A stretch of 64,000 nt of DNA from Notospermus geniculatus (lineage: Eukaryota > Nemertea > Pilidiophora > Heteronemertea > Lineidae): assembly GCA_002633025.1 (NCBI GenBank), contig NMRB01000197.1, positions 58,741 through 122,740 of the forward strand, in the 5' to 3' direction. The notes beneath the pieces are model-generated. The model was not told where the DNA came from. It made no database searches and saw nothing but the letters and a program-made list of their open reading frames with translations. This document shows positions 32,750 to 45,000 of this stretch, piece by piece (the stretch's first letter is position 1; each line of letters starts with the position of its first letter). The translations under genes were made by a program, and so were the position numbers.

Positions 32750-34553
32750 ATGAAAATATCTGTGTCATTATTTATGATGTTTACCAACGGTTTGATTCAG
32801 ACGTATTTTCAGACGGTGGTGCATCACTGGAGTCTTTTAGCATCAGACACCCCGCAGCAAAATGTTACGTCATTTCTTGCCTGTGCTGCACTTTGTTGTC
32901 AGCTGAAATGTACAACCTTTGTTGTCCTACCGAAAGATTTCAACTTTGTTTGTCAGATGGACAGAAGGAGAGGAACGTATATGGAGAAGAAAGAAGCACT
33001 TCAATTTCAAGGTGCACGGATGTACATGTATCAGAAAAAGGTAGTGTGTTCTGTATAAAACTCAATGCATACAGCGCTAGAGTTGTTTACAACCCATAAC
33101 TGTTAGTTGTATTATTAATTTCTCAAAAGAAAGACAATAGCAAGAATAATGCGACTTTACTGAAATTGACGTTAAATATAGTTTCCAATCGAATACACCA
33201 ACAATCTCGACCAGAGAGAATGAACAGTCCGTTACTGACGCACAATGTGTTAATGTCGTCTAAACTAGTGTACCCATTTTACTGGGTTAGGATGGTTAAC
33301 GGTGACGGTTAGGGTCAGGACTAGGTTTAGGATTAGGGGAGCGGTCAGTGACAAGGGTTGAGGGTCAGGGTTGGAGTTAGTGTTAGGGGCTTGGGCTGGG
33401 AATTAGTGTGTAGGATCAGGACTGGACGACATTCACCCATTCAGCGTTACTGACAGGTCTGGCATGAAATCAGTCAGTGCGGATGTCAATGCTTCTTTTC
33501 AGTGTCTCACATTCAACATCCACAATAAATTGTAGGCATGTTTTTCAGGAGAAAGAAGCAATTAATTACAGCATCAGAAAAACAGGAAAATTTCTACCAC
33601 CTGTTGTCATTTCTAAAGGGGACAATTGGTACTTTGAAAGGAGACATGGTTGGCTAGTTGCAATTGATGTATTCAGCAGTCAACAAACCAAATCTCTTTT
33701 TAATGTATGTGCTTCCGAATTTTTTCTCGACATCGGGTAAAGGCCGATTATAGCCTTCTGTTTAACCATACGTTTCGACTCAAACCGTCGTACCTAGAGG
33801 ATCTGCATGCTGGCATTTACAGGTCGTCCATTTTCCTATCGGGCAGTAATGCCAGTGAGCTTTTAGTCTATAATGTTGTAAATGGCACATTTTCCCAAAT
33901 ATTGTTGATCCCAACATCTGATATCTGCTGTGGGAAAAAATGACTACACTTTTATTGGAATGGAAGAGAAATTATTTCATTGGTGCAAGAAATCAGGTTA
34001 TTGGGAGGGCACTATCTATGACGTGGTGAGATCAGAGAAATCGAATATTCTTGTCCCTGGGAATGGTGTCCACCTTCATCTGAATAGCGAGCGAAACTGT
34101 TTGGGCCGAACGGGAGTGTTTGCCTATGTCTTTAATTCTTTTGATTCTACCGCTTGTTTTTATGTTCATTTGGAGGAATGCGAGTATAAAGCAGGGAAGT
34201 ACCGTGTCATACTGAAGATGGACAAACGATGCAATGAGTTTGTAGTCCTTTCTGATCACTACTACGAGATGGTTTTCGTAATCGGGACACCGTTCCTCTC
34301 GGGCTTTGCACTGCAGAAGATTCCTGATCCAAAGGAAGGCCTCGTCAAAAATGGATCAGGGAAGTTCACATTACAAGAAACAAAGGTCTATTTTTATCAA
34401 CAAGCTAAGAATTTGTTGCGTACTAGTTATAAGTACTACGAACGTCACCATGACGGATATTTAATGATTTTTGTGGGGTAACCAGGAAATGGGCCAGGTC
34501 AGAAAGAGATTTTGAGGAAGGTTTATATGTATAAAACAGATCTCGACCAGTGA
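32750..34553 (+). pseudogene. PAN-like/unknown two-exon gene, copy 1 (inactivated)
   Basis: Exon 1, 32750-33040, starts at an ATG that gives a signal-peptide-like MKISVSLFMMF and ends AAAAAG before a GT donor. It holds a PAN/Apple-like Cys pattern (CAALCCQLKC...C). Exon 2 runs from 33549, after TTTTTCAG, to TGA at 34551-34553. Relative to copy 3, exon 2 has a 4-base insertion near 33700, a 1-base insertion in the A-run near 33935 and a TCA to TAA change near 34480. Otherwise similarity to the other copies is high throughout. It is the only copy in the window that keeps the longer ATG start. Confidence 0.75.
33270..33430. repeat. Degenerate GGTTAGG-type repeat in the intron of copy 1
   Basis: About 150 bases of imperfect GGTTAGG/GGTCAGG/GATTAGGG motifs, telomere-like but not a true array. 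Copies 2 and 3 lack this stretch. Confidence 0.55.
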
Positions 34554-34598
34554 TCGCGTCTGTCCTGGTCAGAAAATCTATAATTTATGGAGGAAGTC

Positions 34599-34780
34599 GT
34601 CGGACAGTCAGAATGGCACACTGAAAACTTCTTTCCTGCCACCTCCCAGGTTCCGGGTTCGATTACATTGGTTCTGTAGCTTTACCTGATAGGCGGATTC
34701 CAACATTGTGTATTTTACCGAGTCAACGCAATCGATCCATTTTCACAATAAGCGTCTTGTAATTATACGGTTCTTTCACG
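34599..34780 (+). repeat. tRNA-like remnant and 3' flank of unit 1
   Basis: GTCGGAC...GGGTTCGATT matches the tRNA-like sequences in the other units but loses its 3' end at TTCGATT. The following ACATTGGTTCTGTAGCTTTA...CCATTTTCACAAT matches 57104-57190 after unit 3, showing a deletion between these points in unit 1. Confidence 0.75.
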
Positions 34781-34789
34781 ATAGGCGAA

Positions 34790-36581
34790 GAATCCATTCA
34801 CGCGATTTTCGAGCGGTGCGATACCGCCCGAAAATCACTCTATAGGATGGCTTTCCATTCACGCGATTTTCGAGCGCAAAACGCTCGAAAGCAATGTTTT
34901 TTTCCGCGCCGTGACCAACGCCGCGGAAACAAACAATGCTTTCGAGCGCCTGCCTACCGCACGAAAACCGCGTGAATGGAACGCCACCCATTTTTCCAGT
35001 TGATGAATCCATTGTCGAGATGGCCAGGCGATCGACACCGCGTGCGCCACCGCGGGTATTTTTTTTCAATCAGTTCATGTAGCGAATAAAATTCCTGCCG
35101 AACAGTATCGCCAAGGGAAATTCCGAATATTTACGTCACAGATCGGGGGTTTCCCACTTTCTCGATTTTTGAAACATGCTTCGTGATGTCATCTTTGATA
35201 TGAGCGCCGGTATGGCTAAAGCCTTGTTCACACTGGCGGCGCGGTGCGACGGAGTGAGATGCGAATTTTTTCGCGCCCGATCGCTCCCATTGTTGGGCTA
35301 AGGATCCATTCACGCGATTTTCGTGCCGCACGATGTCGCATCCTTTGTCCACGACCAACGCGGCGGAAACAAACAATGTTTTCGAGCGTCTGCCACTCGA
35401 AAATCGAGTGAATGGACAGCCAGCCTTAGGCTAAAGGCGATTACATCGCGGCGATTTTAACGCGGTTGGCGATATCGCATCCAAAACGCCCGTCCAAACC
35501 CAAAAAACGCCAACAGCGGGTGGCATCGCCAACGAGAGAAAAAAGCCATGGTAAAACTCGATAAACAGTCGATCGACCTACGGAGCGATATCCGTTTTTA
35601 CTGAGCGTTAAAAAAGTGGCGATTATCGCGGCGATAAAAACGCCCGTCAGATTGGCCCTTAGGGCTGCTTTCCATTGGAGCGATTCCGCGCGCGATTTAC
35701 AAGCGCGGAGGCAAGCGAGACGCCTGCGAGTTTTGTAACCGTTTCCATTCACGCGTTACGATACAGAAGGTTTGCGCCGAATTGGTACTGCTATCGCGTA
35801 CATACGGTCTTTTCAGCATGGCTCAAAAATCAAAACGCGCAGCCTGCTTTCCATTGGAGCGTTTCAGCCCGCGAGTTACACGCGCGGAGGCAAGCGAGAC
35901 GCGTACGAGTTTTGTGACCTTTCCCATTCACGCGTTACGACACAGGGTGGTTGGCGCCGAATTGGTACTGCTGTCGTGTTCCCCTGACGATCTGCGGCCG
36001 CGTACATACTTTCAACATGGCTCAGAAACCATGGGTCATATGAATAAAGACGAGCGAGTGCTTTTACTTCATGTACAGCATTGCCTAATACATTAGTACT
36101 GCCAAATTCAAGTAAAAGCATTGGCTACTCTTTATTCATATGACCCCATGTTCCAGTTGGAAAAAAAGTCGATTCGACACCGACTTTTTTTCCCGCGCGC
36201 GGGCCTCTCACTCGCGAGAAAGCAAAGTCGATCCCCTCGTGCTGATCTCGCGATTGCCAAAACGCTTTCATGGAAACAGCCAATGGAAATGGATTGGATC
36301 GACTTNAGAGATTCGTGCGAAAATCGCACGCGATGGGTAAATCGCGTTCAGTGTATCCCCAGCCTAAAGGATCCATTCACGCGATTTTCGTGCCGCGCGA
36401 TGTCGCATCCTTTGTCCACGACCAAAGCGGCGGAAACAAACAATGCTTTCGAGCGTCTGCGGCAAGAAAATCGCGTGAATGGATTCTTAGCCTTGCAGAG
36501 AACCTCTACATGTACTGCGGCAGCTCAGGGTAGGAGGCCACATTTGGCTGCAGAAATGGATTGGGTGTGAATGGATTCTTG
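34790..36581. repeat. Cluster of related palindromic MITEs (ATTCACGCGATTTTCG type)
   Basis: Recognisable inverted units: 34849-34986, 35302-35416 and 36369-36486. All have CCATTCACGCGATTTTCG-like ends, an inner AAACAAACAATG and CGAGCG. 35665-36020 holds two direct copies of a GAGCGATT/TTTCCATTCACGCG segment, with an inverted relative at 36880-37020. 35430-35660 is GCGAT-rich. 36031-36151 is a separate hairpin MITE (CATGGGTCATATGAATAAAG mirrored). No protein family is seen; long frames here come from the GC-rich repeats. N at 36306. Confidence 0.75.
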
Positions 36582-36720
36582 GGGCGGCTTTCCATTGGAG
36601 TGTTTCGGTGCGCGAAAACACTCGAAAGCATTGTTTCTTTCTGCGGCATTGGTCACGGCGCGGAAAAACAATGCTTTCGAGCGTTTCTGCGCACAGAAAC
36701 GTTCCAATGGAAAGCCGCCC
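36582..36720. mobile_element. 139-bp palindromic MITE
   Basis: GGCGGCTTTCCATTGGAGTG...CTCGAAAGCATTG is mirrored by CAATGCTTTCGAG...CCAATGGAAAGCCGCC. The right flank is TTAG, shared with the next element. Confidence 0.8.
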
Positions 36721-36723
36721 TTA

Positions 36724-37149
36724 GGCCTGCTTTACATTGGAGCGTTTCGTTGAGCGCAATTCATTTTCATTCAGGTGTTTCCATGAACGCGTTTCGGCAA
36801 TCGCGAGACTTTTTTTCGACTTTTTTTCAACTCCCGCGCTGAATTGAGCCATGTTGAAAGTATGTACGCGGCCACAGATCGTCAGGGGAACACGACAGCA
36901 ACACCAATTCGGCGCCAAAACATCTGTGTCGTAACGCTTGAATGGAAACGGCGACTAAAACCGCACGCGTCCCGCTAGCTTCCGCGCGTGAAACTCGCGC
37001 ACGGAAACGCTCCAATTCCAATGAAGCGTTTCCGTGCGCGAAAACGCTTGAAAGCATTGTGTTTTTCCGCGCGGTGACCAACGAAGCGGAAACAAACAAT
37101 GCTTTCGAGCGTTTCCGCCGACGGAAACGCGCCAATGGAAAGCAGGCCG
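36724..37149. mobile_element. 426-bp TIR element abutting the previous and next elements
   Basis: AGGCCTGCTTTACATTGGAGCG at the left mirrors CGCCAATGGAAAGCAGGCC at the right. It joins the MITE before it through a single TTAG and the foldback element after it through GT(A), suggesting successive insertions at the same TTAA-like site. Confidence 0.7.
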
Positions 37150-38005
37150 TAGGCCGATTTCCACCGAACGCGATATCGCGCGCGACAGGGCAACGCACAC
37201 GATTTACCTTTTTTTGCGTGCAGTGCGGCGGAAAATAACAAAGCCTTTGCTATGGGCGGTTATTCCCGCAAATAAAAGACTTGCAAAACACGGAGGTTAT
37301 AAGCCAAAACAAGGAGGTTATATAGCAAAACACGAAGGTTATATGGCAAAACACGGAGGTTAGAAAGCAAAACAAAGAGGTTGTAAGTCATCTAAAAGAC
37401 GTCAGGTGGCGCTTTTAATGAAGGTTGCAGAACTGAGAACAAGGAGGTTAGAAAGCAAAACAAGGAGGTTGTAACTCATCTAAAAGACGTCAGGTGGCGC
37501 TTTTAATGAAGGGTGCAGAACAAGGAGGTTAGAAAGTAAAACACGGAGGTTGTGTCATCTGTGAGAGAACAAGGAGGTTTACAAAACACGGAGGTTAGAA
37601 AGCAAAACAAGGAGGTTGTAAGTCATCTAACGGTCGTTGGGTGGCGCTTTTAAGCAAAGACCCAAGACGTAAGACCAGCTGTAGCAACATAAGACCATGG
37701 ATACTAGAAACATTAGACCCTCAGGGGTGGAATTTGATTGGAAGTTGTTGCATGATGATGTCCCATCATGCCTCAGCAGGAATTAAGATAAAGGGGGTGC
37801 TCTGAAAATTGGTTTTTGCTGTAGTTGAGCCCTATGGATTAATATTTGTTTAAAATTCCTTCGCAGTGCATTAGTACTGGGACGTATCTACAAAATGTCT
37901 GCCGCAAAACTAAAATAATAGGTGGCGCTGCTGAGATATTATTTTTGTCATAAGTTCTGAATGAGTTAACATATTGATCTAATTCTTGTACATTCATCAT
38001 GAACA

Positions 38006-39109
38006 CATTTCTATACATCCCTTCATTATGCAATTTGCCGCATTTACCCCTAGACTGGTACCCGGTCCCAACATAGCTGACGGAGAAAGGGACCGGTATT
38101 GGGCGGCCATACTTGCCAGAAAGCTGCCAGGTTATGACGTCAGAGAGGATTCCCCTCAGTCCTGAGAAATAGCTTACTTACCTCACATCCCAAAATAGCT
38201 AACCAATCAACTGTGAGTTTACAAATTCAAATTCAAAAGGAGGTAGCGAATCAACTGCGTCGTTACATCAGGCTATACCGTAGACTGGTTTCCGGTCCCA
38301 ACATAGCTCAAGAATGAGGGACCGGTATTGCCTGACGTAACGACGTAGTTGATTGGCTGGCTCTTTTTGAATTTGAATTTGTAACGTTGCAGTTGATTGG
38401 TTAGCTATTTTGGGATGCGATGTAAGTAAGCTATTTCTCAGTACTGAGGGGAATCCCCTGTGACGTCATAATATGGCAGCTTTCTGCCAAGTATGGTCAC
38501 CCAATACCCAATACCCAGAACTTATGACCAAAATAATATCTCAGCAGCGCCACCTATTATTTTAGTTTTGCGGAGACATTTTGTAGATACGTCCCAGTAC
38601 TAATGCACTGCGAAGGAATTTAAAAAAATATTAATCCATTGGGCTCAACTACAGCAAAAAACAATTTTCACGAAAGCGATCAGAGCGCCCCCTTTATCTT
38701 AATTCCTGCTGAGGCATGATGGGACATCACCATGCAACAACTTCCAATCAAATTCCACCCCTGAGGGTCTAATGTTTCTAGTATCCATGGTCTTATGTTG
38801 CTACAGCTGGTCTTAGGTCTTGGGTCGTTGCTTAAAAGCGCCACCCAACGACCGTTAGATGACTTACAACCTCCTTGTTTTGCTTTCTAACCTCCGTGTT
38901 TTGTAAACCTCCTGTGTTCTCTCACCGATGACACAACCTCCGTGTTTTACTTTCTAACCTCCTTGTTCTGCACCCTTCATTTAAAGCGCCACCTGACGTC
39001 TTTTAGATGAGTTACAACCTCCTTGTTTTGCTTTCTAACCTCCTTGTTCTCAGTTCTGCAACCTTCATTAAAAGCGCCACCTGACGTCTTTTAGATGACT
39101 TACAACCTT
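38006..39109 (+). repeat. 1104-bp tandem duplication, unit 1
   Basis: Centre plus inner right arm of the foldback element. The following 1104 bases repeat it with only a handful of changes (for example GCGATG/GCGAGG and GGTATT/GGTGTT), so the duplication is young. The joint is CAACCTT|CATTTC at 39109-39110, with no long homology. Confidence 0.92.
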
Positions 39110-40213
39110 CATTTCTATACATCCCTTCATTATGCAATTTGCCGCATTTACCCCTAGACTGGTACCCGGTCCCAACATAGCTGACGGAGAAAGGGACCGG
39201 TGTTGGGCGGCCATACTTGGCAGAAAGCTGCCAGGTTATGACGTCAGAGAGGATTCCCCTCAGTCCTGAGAAATAGCTTACTTACCTCACATCCCAAAAT
39301 AGCTAACCAATCAACTGTGACGTTACAAATTCAAATTCAAAAGGAGGTAGCGAATCAACTGCGTCGTTACATCAGGCTATACCGTAGACTGGTTTCCGGT
39401 CCCAACATAGCTCAAGGATGAGGGACCGGTATTGCCTGATGTAACGACGTAGTTGATTGGCTGTCTCTTTTTGAATTTGAATTTGTAACGTTGCAGTTGA
39501 TTGGTTAGCTATTTTGGGATGCGAGGTAAGTAAGCTATTTCTCAGTACTGAGGGGAATCCCCTGTGACGTCATAATATGGCAGCTTTCTGCCAAGTATGG
39601 TCACCCAATACCCAATACCCAGAACTTATGACCAAAATAATATCTCAGCAGCGCCACCTATTATTTTAGTTTTGGGGAGACATTTTGTAGATACGTCCCA
39701 GTACTAATGCACTGCGAAGGAATTTAAAAAAATATTAATCCATTGGGCTCAACTACAGCAAAAAACAATTTTCACGAAAGCGATCAGAGCGCCCCCTTTA
39801 TCTTAATTCCTCCTGAGGCATGATGGGACATCACCATGCAACAACTTCCAATCAAATTCCACCCCTGAGGGTCTAATGTTTCTAGTATCCATGGTCTTAT
39901 GTTGCTACAGCCGGTCTTAGGTCTTGGGTCTTTGCTTAAAAGCGCCACCCAACGACCGTTAGATGACTTACAACCTCCTTGTTTTGCTTTCTAACCTCCG
40001 TGTTTTGTAAACCTCCTTGTTCTCTCACAGATGACACAACCTCCGTGTTTTACTTTCTAACCTCCTTGTTCTGCACCCTTCATTCAAAGCGCCACCTGAC
40101 GTCTTTTAGATGAGTTACAACCTCCTTGTTTTGCTTTCTAACCTCCTTGTTCTCAGTTCTGCAACCTTCATTAAAAGCGCCACCTGACGTCTTTTAGATG
40201 ACTTACAACCTCT
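39110..40213 (+). repeat. 1104-bp tandem duplication, unit 2
   Basis: Second copy, continuing past 40213 into the outer right arm, which exists once. Offset to the first copy is exactly 1104 at the points I checked (CATTTCTATAC 38006/39110; GATGACTTACAACC 39094/40198). Confidence 0.92.
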
Positions 40214-40398
40214 CTGTTTTGCTTTCTAACCTCCGTGTTTTGCCATATAACCTTCGTGTTTTGCTATGTAACCTCCTTGTTTTGGCTTATAACCTCCGTG
40301 TTTTACAACGTCTTTTATTTGCGGGAATAACCGCCCATACTTTGCCGCACGCGTCAACGCATCGCGTTCGGTGGAAACCGGCCTTTAGGCTAACAATC

Positions 40399-41971
40399 CA
40401 TTCACCCGCTGGTCACTCATTGGTTAACTAAAATAGACCAGCTTTTGGTCGCGCAACTCAAGTCAGCTCGACTGCGACTGGATTAGCCTAGGTGTACGCC
40501 CGTCCGGCGCAGAATTTGAACATGTTCAACACTTGCGATTCGTGATCTTTTGGGTCGGCAACTGATAGGTCTAATCACCGATCAACAAGATATCTACCCC
40601 CTCCCACCCACCACATGGACTTTACCTCGATCCTAATCCACTCACACTTTGTGTGTGAGTGTATGAAGAGGAACGAGACCAAAGCCCTGCTATGGGAGGA
40701 TACCCACCAGGTGGAGGAGTCGGGGATCGATACTAAATCTACACTGCATCTGCGTGATATCCGGGACACCCTAATCTGAGTGTCAAGGGAGACAAGAGCC
40801 AAGAGTCGGACGTATTCTCAGAACCAAGTTCAAAATTTGACATGCAGCCTATAATGTGATTTATCTTGCAGTTAGATTTGGGCTTTGGTTCTTGGCTCTT
40901 GGCTTGAATAAGGGCCTGGCTAGGGCTGGGGTTAACCCTAACCTTAGAACAGGGTTAGGGTTCTTAACCCTACCTTAGAACAGGATTAGGGTTCTTAACC
41001 CTCGATCAGGTTTTGGTTCTTGACCCAGAGAGTCCAGGCTTTTCGCTCTTGGCTGGTTTGCTCTCATATTACGGTTTCCCTTGAAATCATTATCGGACGT
41101 TTGATACTTGCTGATGAATTCATAAGAATCTCTGTCGTATATGTATTATATAGCTCAAATGCAAGATTTTTCTTCCAGTCGATTTCTTGTCGAGTATGCT
41201 GTACCGAATCGTCGTACTCCAGGCAAGACTTCCTAAAACACAGGCGTCTGACCAGGATATTGTCTGCCAGGAGTTCGACATAGTCACTCATACTTGTGCG
41301 GTCACTTGATCGAGTCAAAGACCGACATCTGACCATTGAGGAGTTGTTGATCAAGGTCTGTTTCGCAATTCAGATAGAATAAAAAAATTGATGTTATTGA
41401 TTATGTCATTTATTTATAGTTTCGTGTGATGTAAGCGTGTTGGCATCAAATCAATATCGAAAAGAGTCATGGGGAATGTTCAGAAAAATCTCATCTTATC
41501 CAGGCTGTGACCATTGTTCAGTTCTGTTTTCAGTAATTTGAAGCGTCAATACTATCTTCATTACATGAAAAGAACAATTGTTGAATGCACGAAAGGCAGA
41601 AGACACCCTCCTTACAAATGTGGTCAGAGCACTCGGCAGAATCGGATGTAGTGTAAACAACGGCTAAGGAATGATGGATTGATCCGGTCAGATTTGTTCT
41701 TCTTGAGAGTCTCTGATCAGGTCATTCCTCTTGACAACACGAGATACTTGTTGTCGAGAATAAGAGGATAATATCAAAGGACGGATTTACACATTTGCCG
41801 CCTTCCGTCAGACCAACGTTGTGGGACACTGGTGTCATGGGTGTGTGGATATATAGATACCCTTTATTACCTGTGCTTACATTCAATCACACTGCGAACT
41901 TAGTCTACATTGGTGCGCAGTAGGCTACCATTCCCTAGCCAATATTTTGTGGGAAAAGATGACGAGATAAT
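40399..41971 (+). repeat. Far and near 5' flank of array unit 2
   Basis: It matches 26240-27990 and 31360-32740 (unit 1, with insertions removed) and 60660-63480 (unit 4). It contains the GGGTTAGGGTTCTTAACCC run near 40950. GGATATATAGATACCC at about 41850 is a possible TATA region about 180 bases before exon 1; the homologous place in unit 4 reads GGAGTATACCC. Confidence 0.8.
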
Positions 41972-42031
41972 TTGTCAAATAAGAAACTAAACAGTGGTTT
42001 GAAGACGAAAATATCTGTGTCATTATTTATC

Positions 42032-45000
42032 ATGTTTACCAACGGTTTGATTCAGACGTATTTTCAGACGGTGGTGCATCACTGGAGTCTTTTAGCATCA
42101 GACCTACCACAGCAGAATGTTACGTCATTTCTCGCCTGTGCTGCAGAGTGTTGTCAGATGGAATGTACAACCTTTGTTGTCGTACTGGAAGATTTCGACT
42201 CTGTTTGTCAGATGAACAGAAGGAGAGGAACGTATATGGAGAAGAAAGAAGCACTTCAATTTCAAGCTGCACGGATGTGTCAGAAAAAGGCAATGCGTAT
42301 ACAACCCAATGCACACAGCGCTAGAGTTGCTTACAACCCATAACTGTTGTTGCATGAATTTGTAAAAAAACGACAATAGGAAGAATAATGTGACTTAAAC
42401 AAACTTTACTGAAAAATTTTGTAAAAAATTGTTTCCAATCGAATGCACCAACAATCTGGACCATAAAGTCCGTTGTTCACTGATTGCACGCCAGACCTGT
42501 CAGTAACCATTCCTGACAGGTCTTGCATGAAGTCAGTGAGTGCGGATGTCAATACAGTAGAACCTCACTATTGCGGACACCGTTGGGACTGACCTCAGCT
42601 GTCCGTAATAGTGAGGTGTCCGCAGTATTGAAACTCGCTCAAAAACGGACACCAGGTGGCTCTGTAGGTCCACGGTATTCATTCCTTGAGGGGTCATTCC
42701 GCCATACTTGAGAGCTTAGGGTAAACTCAAATCAGGAACATGATTTCAGCAAATATCCTGTGTATCTGTCCTGAAGAAGGGCAAAACCAAGTCATTAGGA
42801 GGTTTCGCAAGCGCCCAGTTAGGCCCTCCGACGACGTTTATCTATTGTGTGAGTATACCCAAACAATAGATAAACGTCGTCGTATGGCCTAACCGGGCGC
42901 TTGCGAAACCTCCCTATTGGGTGAGGTGACAGCCGGTGTTAGGCCAGTGTTAAGTGTAACACTTAATCTATACATCTTGACACTAAGGAATGTGTAATAT
43001 TCCTGAATTGTCTCCAATTGATGAAAATAGGTCGCAGAGCAACAGATATCATTGATTCCACGAATCCAGCCAGGAAGTATCAGTGATGAGACTGGCCTGA
43101 GTTTAAAAATCAGGAAAACCGAGAGTTAAGCTGTATTATGTTACTTTTAACCTTATTATTAAATCAGGTACGCATATTTCGCAGACCAAAAATCAGGAAT
43201 TCCTGATAAATCAGGAAAAATCTCATCCCTGAAGTAAGCTGGGGAAGCTGCTGTTCTTTGAGCCGTGTACCATTCTCTTATCTGGCTACATAGAAGTGCG
43301 AAAATGTAAGTTCTTTCACAACAAATATCACATGCTTGATTGGAAATGGCCTTGAAGTTGTTTCATAAGCCTCTCAAGGCTCTGAAGACTGTTGTATTTC
43401 TGTAAACAGAGTGAAATTAGGGCCAACAGTTGAGCCCCCCTGACCTTGGACTGGCTGGGCCATCCACAGCTTAGCGTGTTTTGTCTGTGTAGGCTAGTGT
43501 ACTGACTATAATAGTGTAGGCCTAGGGAAAGCTGTGTTGAGTGTTTATATGGAGCTGGCCATGTTTCACATGGTTGTGGTCAACCAACAGGTTCTCATCC
43601 ACAGGAGCCTGAACAGTCATTTACTCCGAATCATCAGGAATAAAGTTAGGCCTGACCCCACAGACCCTTAAGTCTGAACCGTCATTATAAGGGTTGATGG
43701 TTAGTGTTAGGATTTTTTTAGGCCTTCTCTTGGCACTTTGTTGTTGATTCGGCCCAGCATCCCCAGCCTATAGGCTAGCATGCAGGCCCAGTCAGTTAAC
43801 AGACGAGTAGGTCTTCATATTCATTCAAAGTAAACCTATCGAGCTATTTGGTCTTTTTACCACATCAAGATGCTGCGAACTCATTCACCTTCTTTTACTT
43901 TTTCAGAATCATGGCACGACGCATGACCTGGTCGTCCGAAAGAATTTCTGAGGTGTTGCAATCAATAATAGATGAAAGGCAGACTTATCTTAGACTTAAG
44001 AAACTAGGTAAGGCAGGGGAATTATATGGAGTGATTGGCGGCAATCTGGGATTGGAAGGAACTGCAATAGAAAACTTGATGAAAAATCTTGGACGAGACT
44101 ACAGAGATGTTCTGAAAAAGATGCAGACATCTGGTGTTGGGACAGATGATGCACAACCAAGGCTGCGTAATTCTGTGGAAGTTTTTGCGGCATGGAGAAA
44201 ACGCGGAATTCCACGGAATTCCGCTAGACATAATTTGGTGGTCTGCAGTTTATACAGTACTATTAACTGGTGTGAAACTTGTCACGTGGATCATCCCCTC
44301 CCCTCCCCTCACCTTATCTCTTATCATATTGGCACTAGCCTAGATACGAGGTAGCAAGGTGGTTGGGTTACAGAAACAATGCCGCTGTGGCCGCATTCCA
44401 ACTGTTTTGCTTGGCCTTGTTATTTCATTATTATTATACCCTACATGTGTTTAGGCCAGTGTATAGTTTATTCCATTGTTAAAAGCTATAATTACAGTTT
44501 CGGATTCTTGGCGGATTTCCGTGGAATTCCGCGTTTTCTCCATGCCGAAGTTTTTGACTTGTATCAGCAGTATTATGAGCTGTATTAACCTGTGGGTGGG
44601 GCTATAAGACCTCAGGCAATTGTCACTCCTGGGGAAATAATCTCACATTCAACTGCTGTGCCATTTGCACGAAGTCTAACTGCCAGTACTGTTGCAAGCT
44701 AATCACGACGATCATCCACTCCAACACCTGGTCCATCCACATCTCCAACACCTGGGCCATCATCTAGACAGCCCAGTCCAGTTACTCTCTTCATGGAGGT
44801 TGACAATGACAGTGTCCAGCCTAGGCCTAGGTCTGTTTCTCCTGCACCCAGTACTAGTACTTGTGGTGAGAAAACTATGGAGCCACCAGCTAAGAAACAA
44901 AAGTCAACCGAGTTGCTCCAAACCTCCAATGAGTACCAACAAGAGTATCTGAAGCTTTTGAAAGAACAGAATTCTCTGTTGAGTTCAATTTCAACTGAGC

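Larger units (their letters stand above)
37151..40384. mobile_element. 3.2-kb foldback element with minisatellite arms and internal tandem duplication
   Basis: The outer ends AGGCCGATTTCCACCGAACGCGAT and ATCGCGTTCGGTGGAAACCGGCCT are inverted; the right flank is TTAG. Each arm then has the same ATAACCGCCCAT motif, CTTTTATTTGCGGG, and a long series of about 20-bp units of the form CAAAACACGGAGGTTATAAG. GACGTCAGGTGGCGCTTTTAATGAA blocks are interspersed. The arms run about 800 bp inward. The centre (38085-38515) is itself palindromic (AGAAAGCTGCCA...TGGCAGCTTTCT) and includes ACCGGTCCC-type motifs. No protein frame is plausible. Such repeat-built inverted arms are the hallmark of foldback (FB/Galileo-like) transposons. 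Confidence 0.8.

Noticed and set aside
33270-33430. True interstitial telomere array
   Set aside because: Units are irregular (GGTTAGG, GGTCAGG, GATTAGGG) with no run of perfect TTAGGG repeats.
34776-37241. Numerous 60-150 residue frames in both directions
   Set aside because: They come from GC-rich palindromic MITEs, and the same sequence is open in several frames; no family motif is present.
37240-40320. CRISPR-like array from the regular AGGTT/AACCT repeats
   Set aside because: Repeats are contiguous, of varying unit and mirrored on the opposite arm; there are no unique spacers, and the DNA is eukaryotic.
40198-40431. 77-residue Leu-rich repeat-like frame
   Set aside because: The pattern is produced by the TAACCTCCGTGTTTTGC minisatellite of the foldback arm; the reverse arm gives other frames, so it is not a leucine-rich repeat protein.
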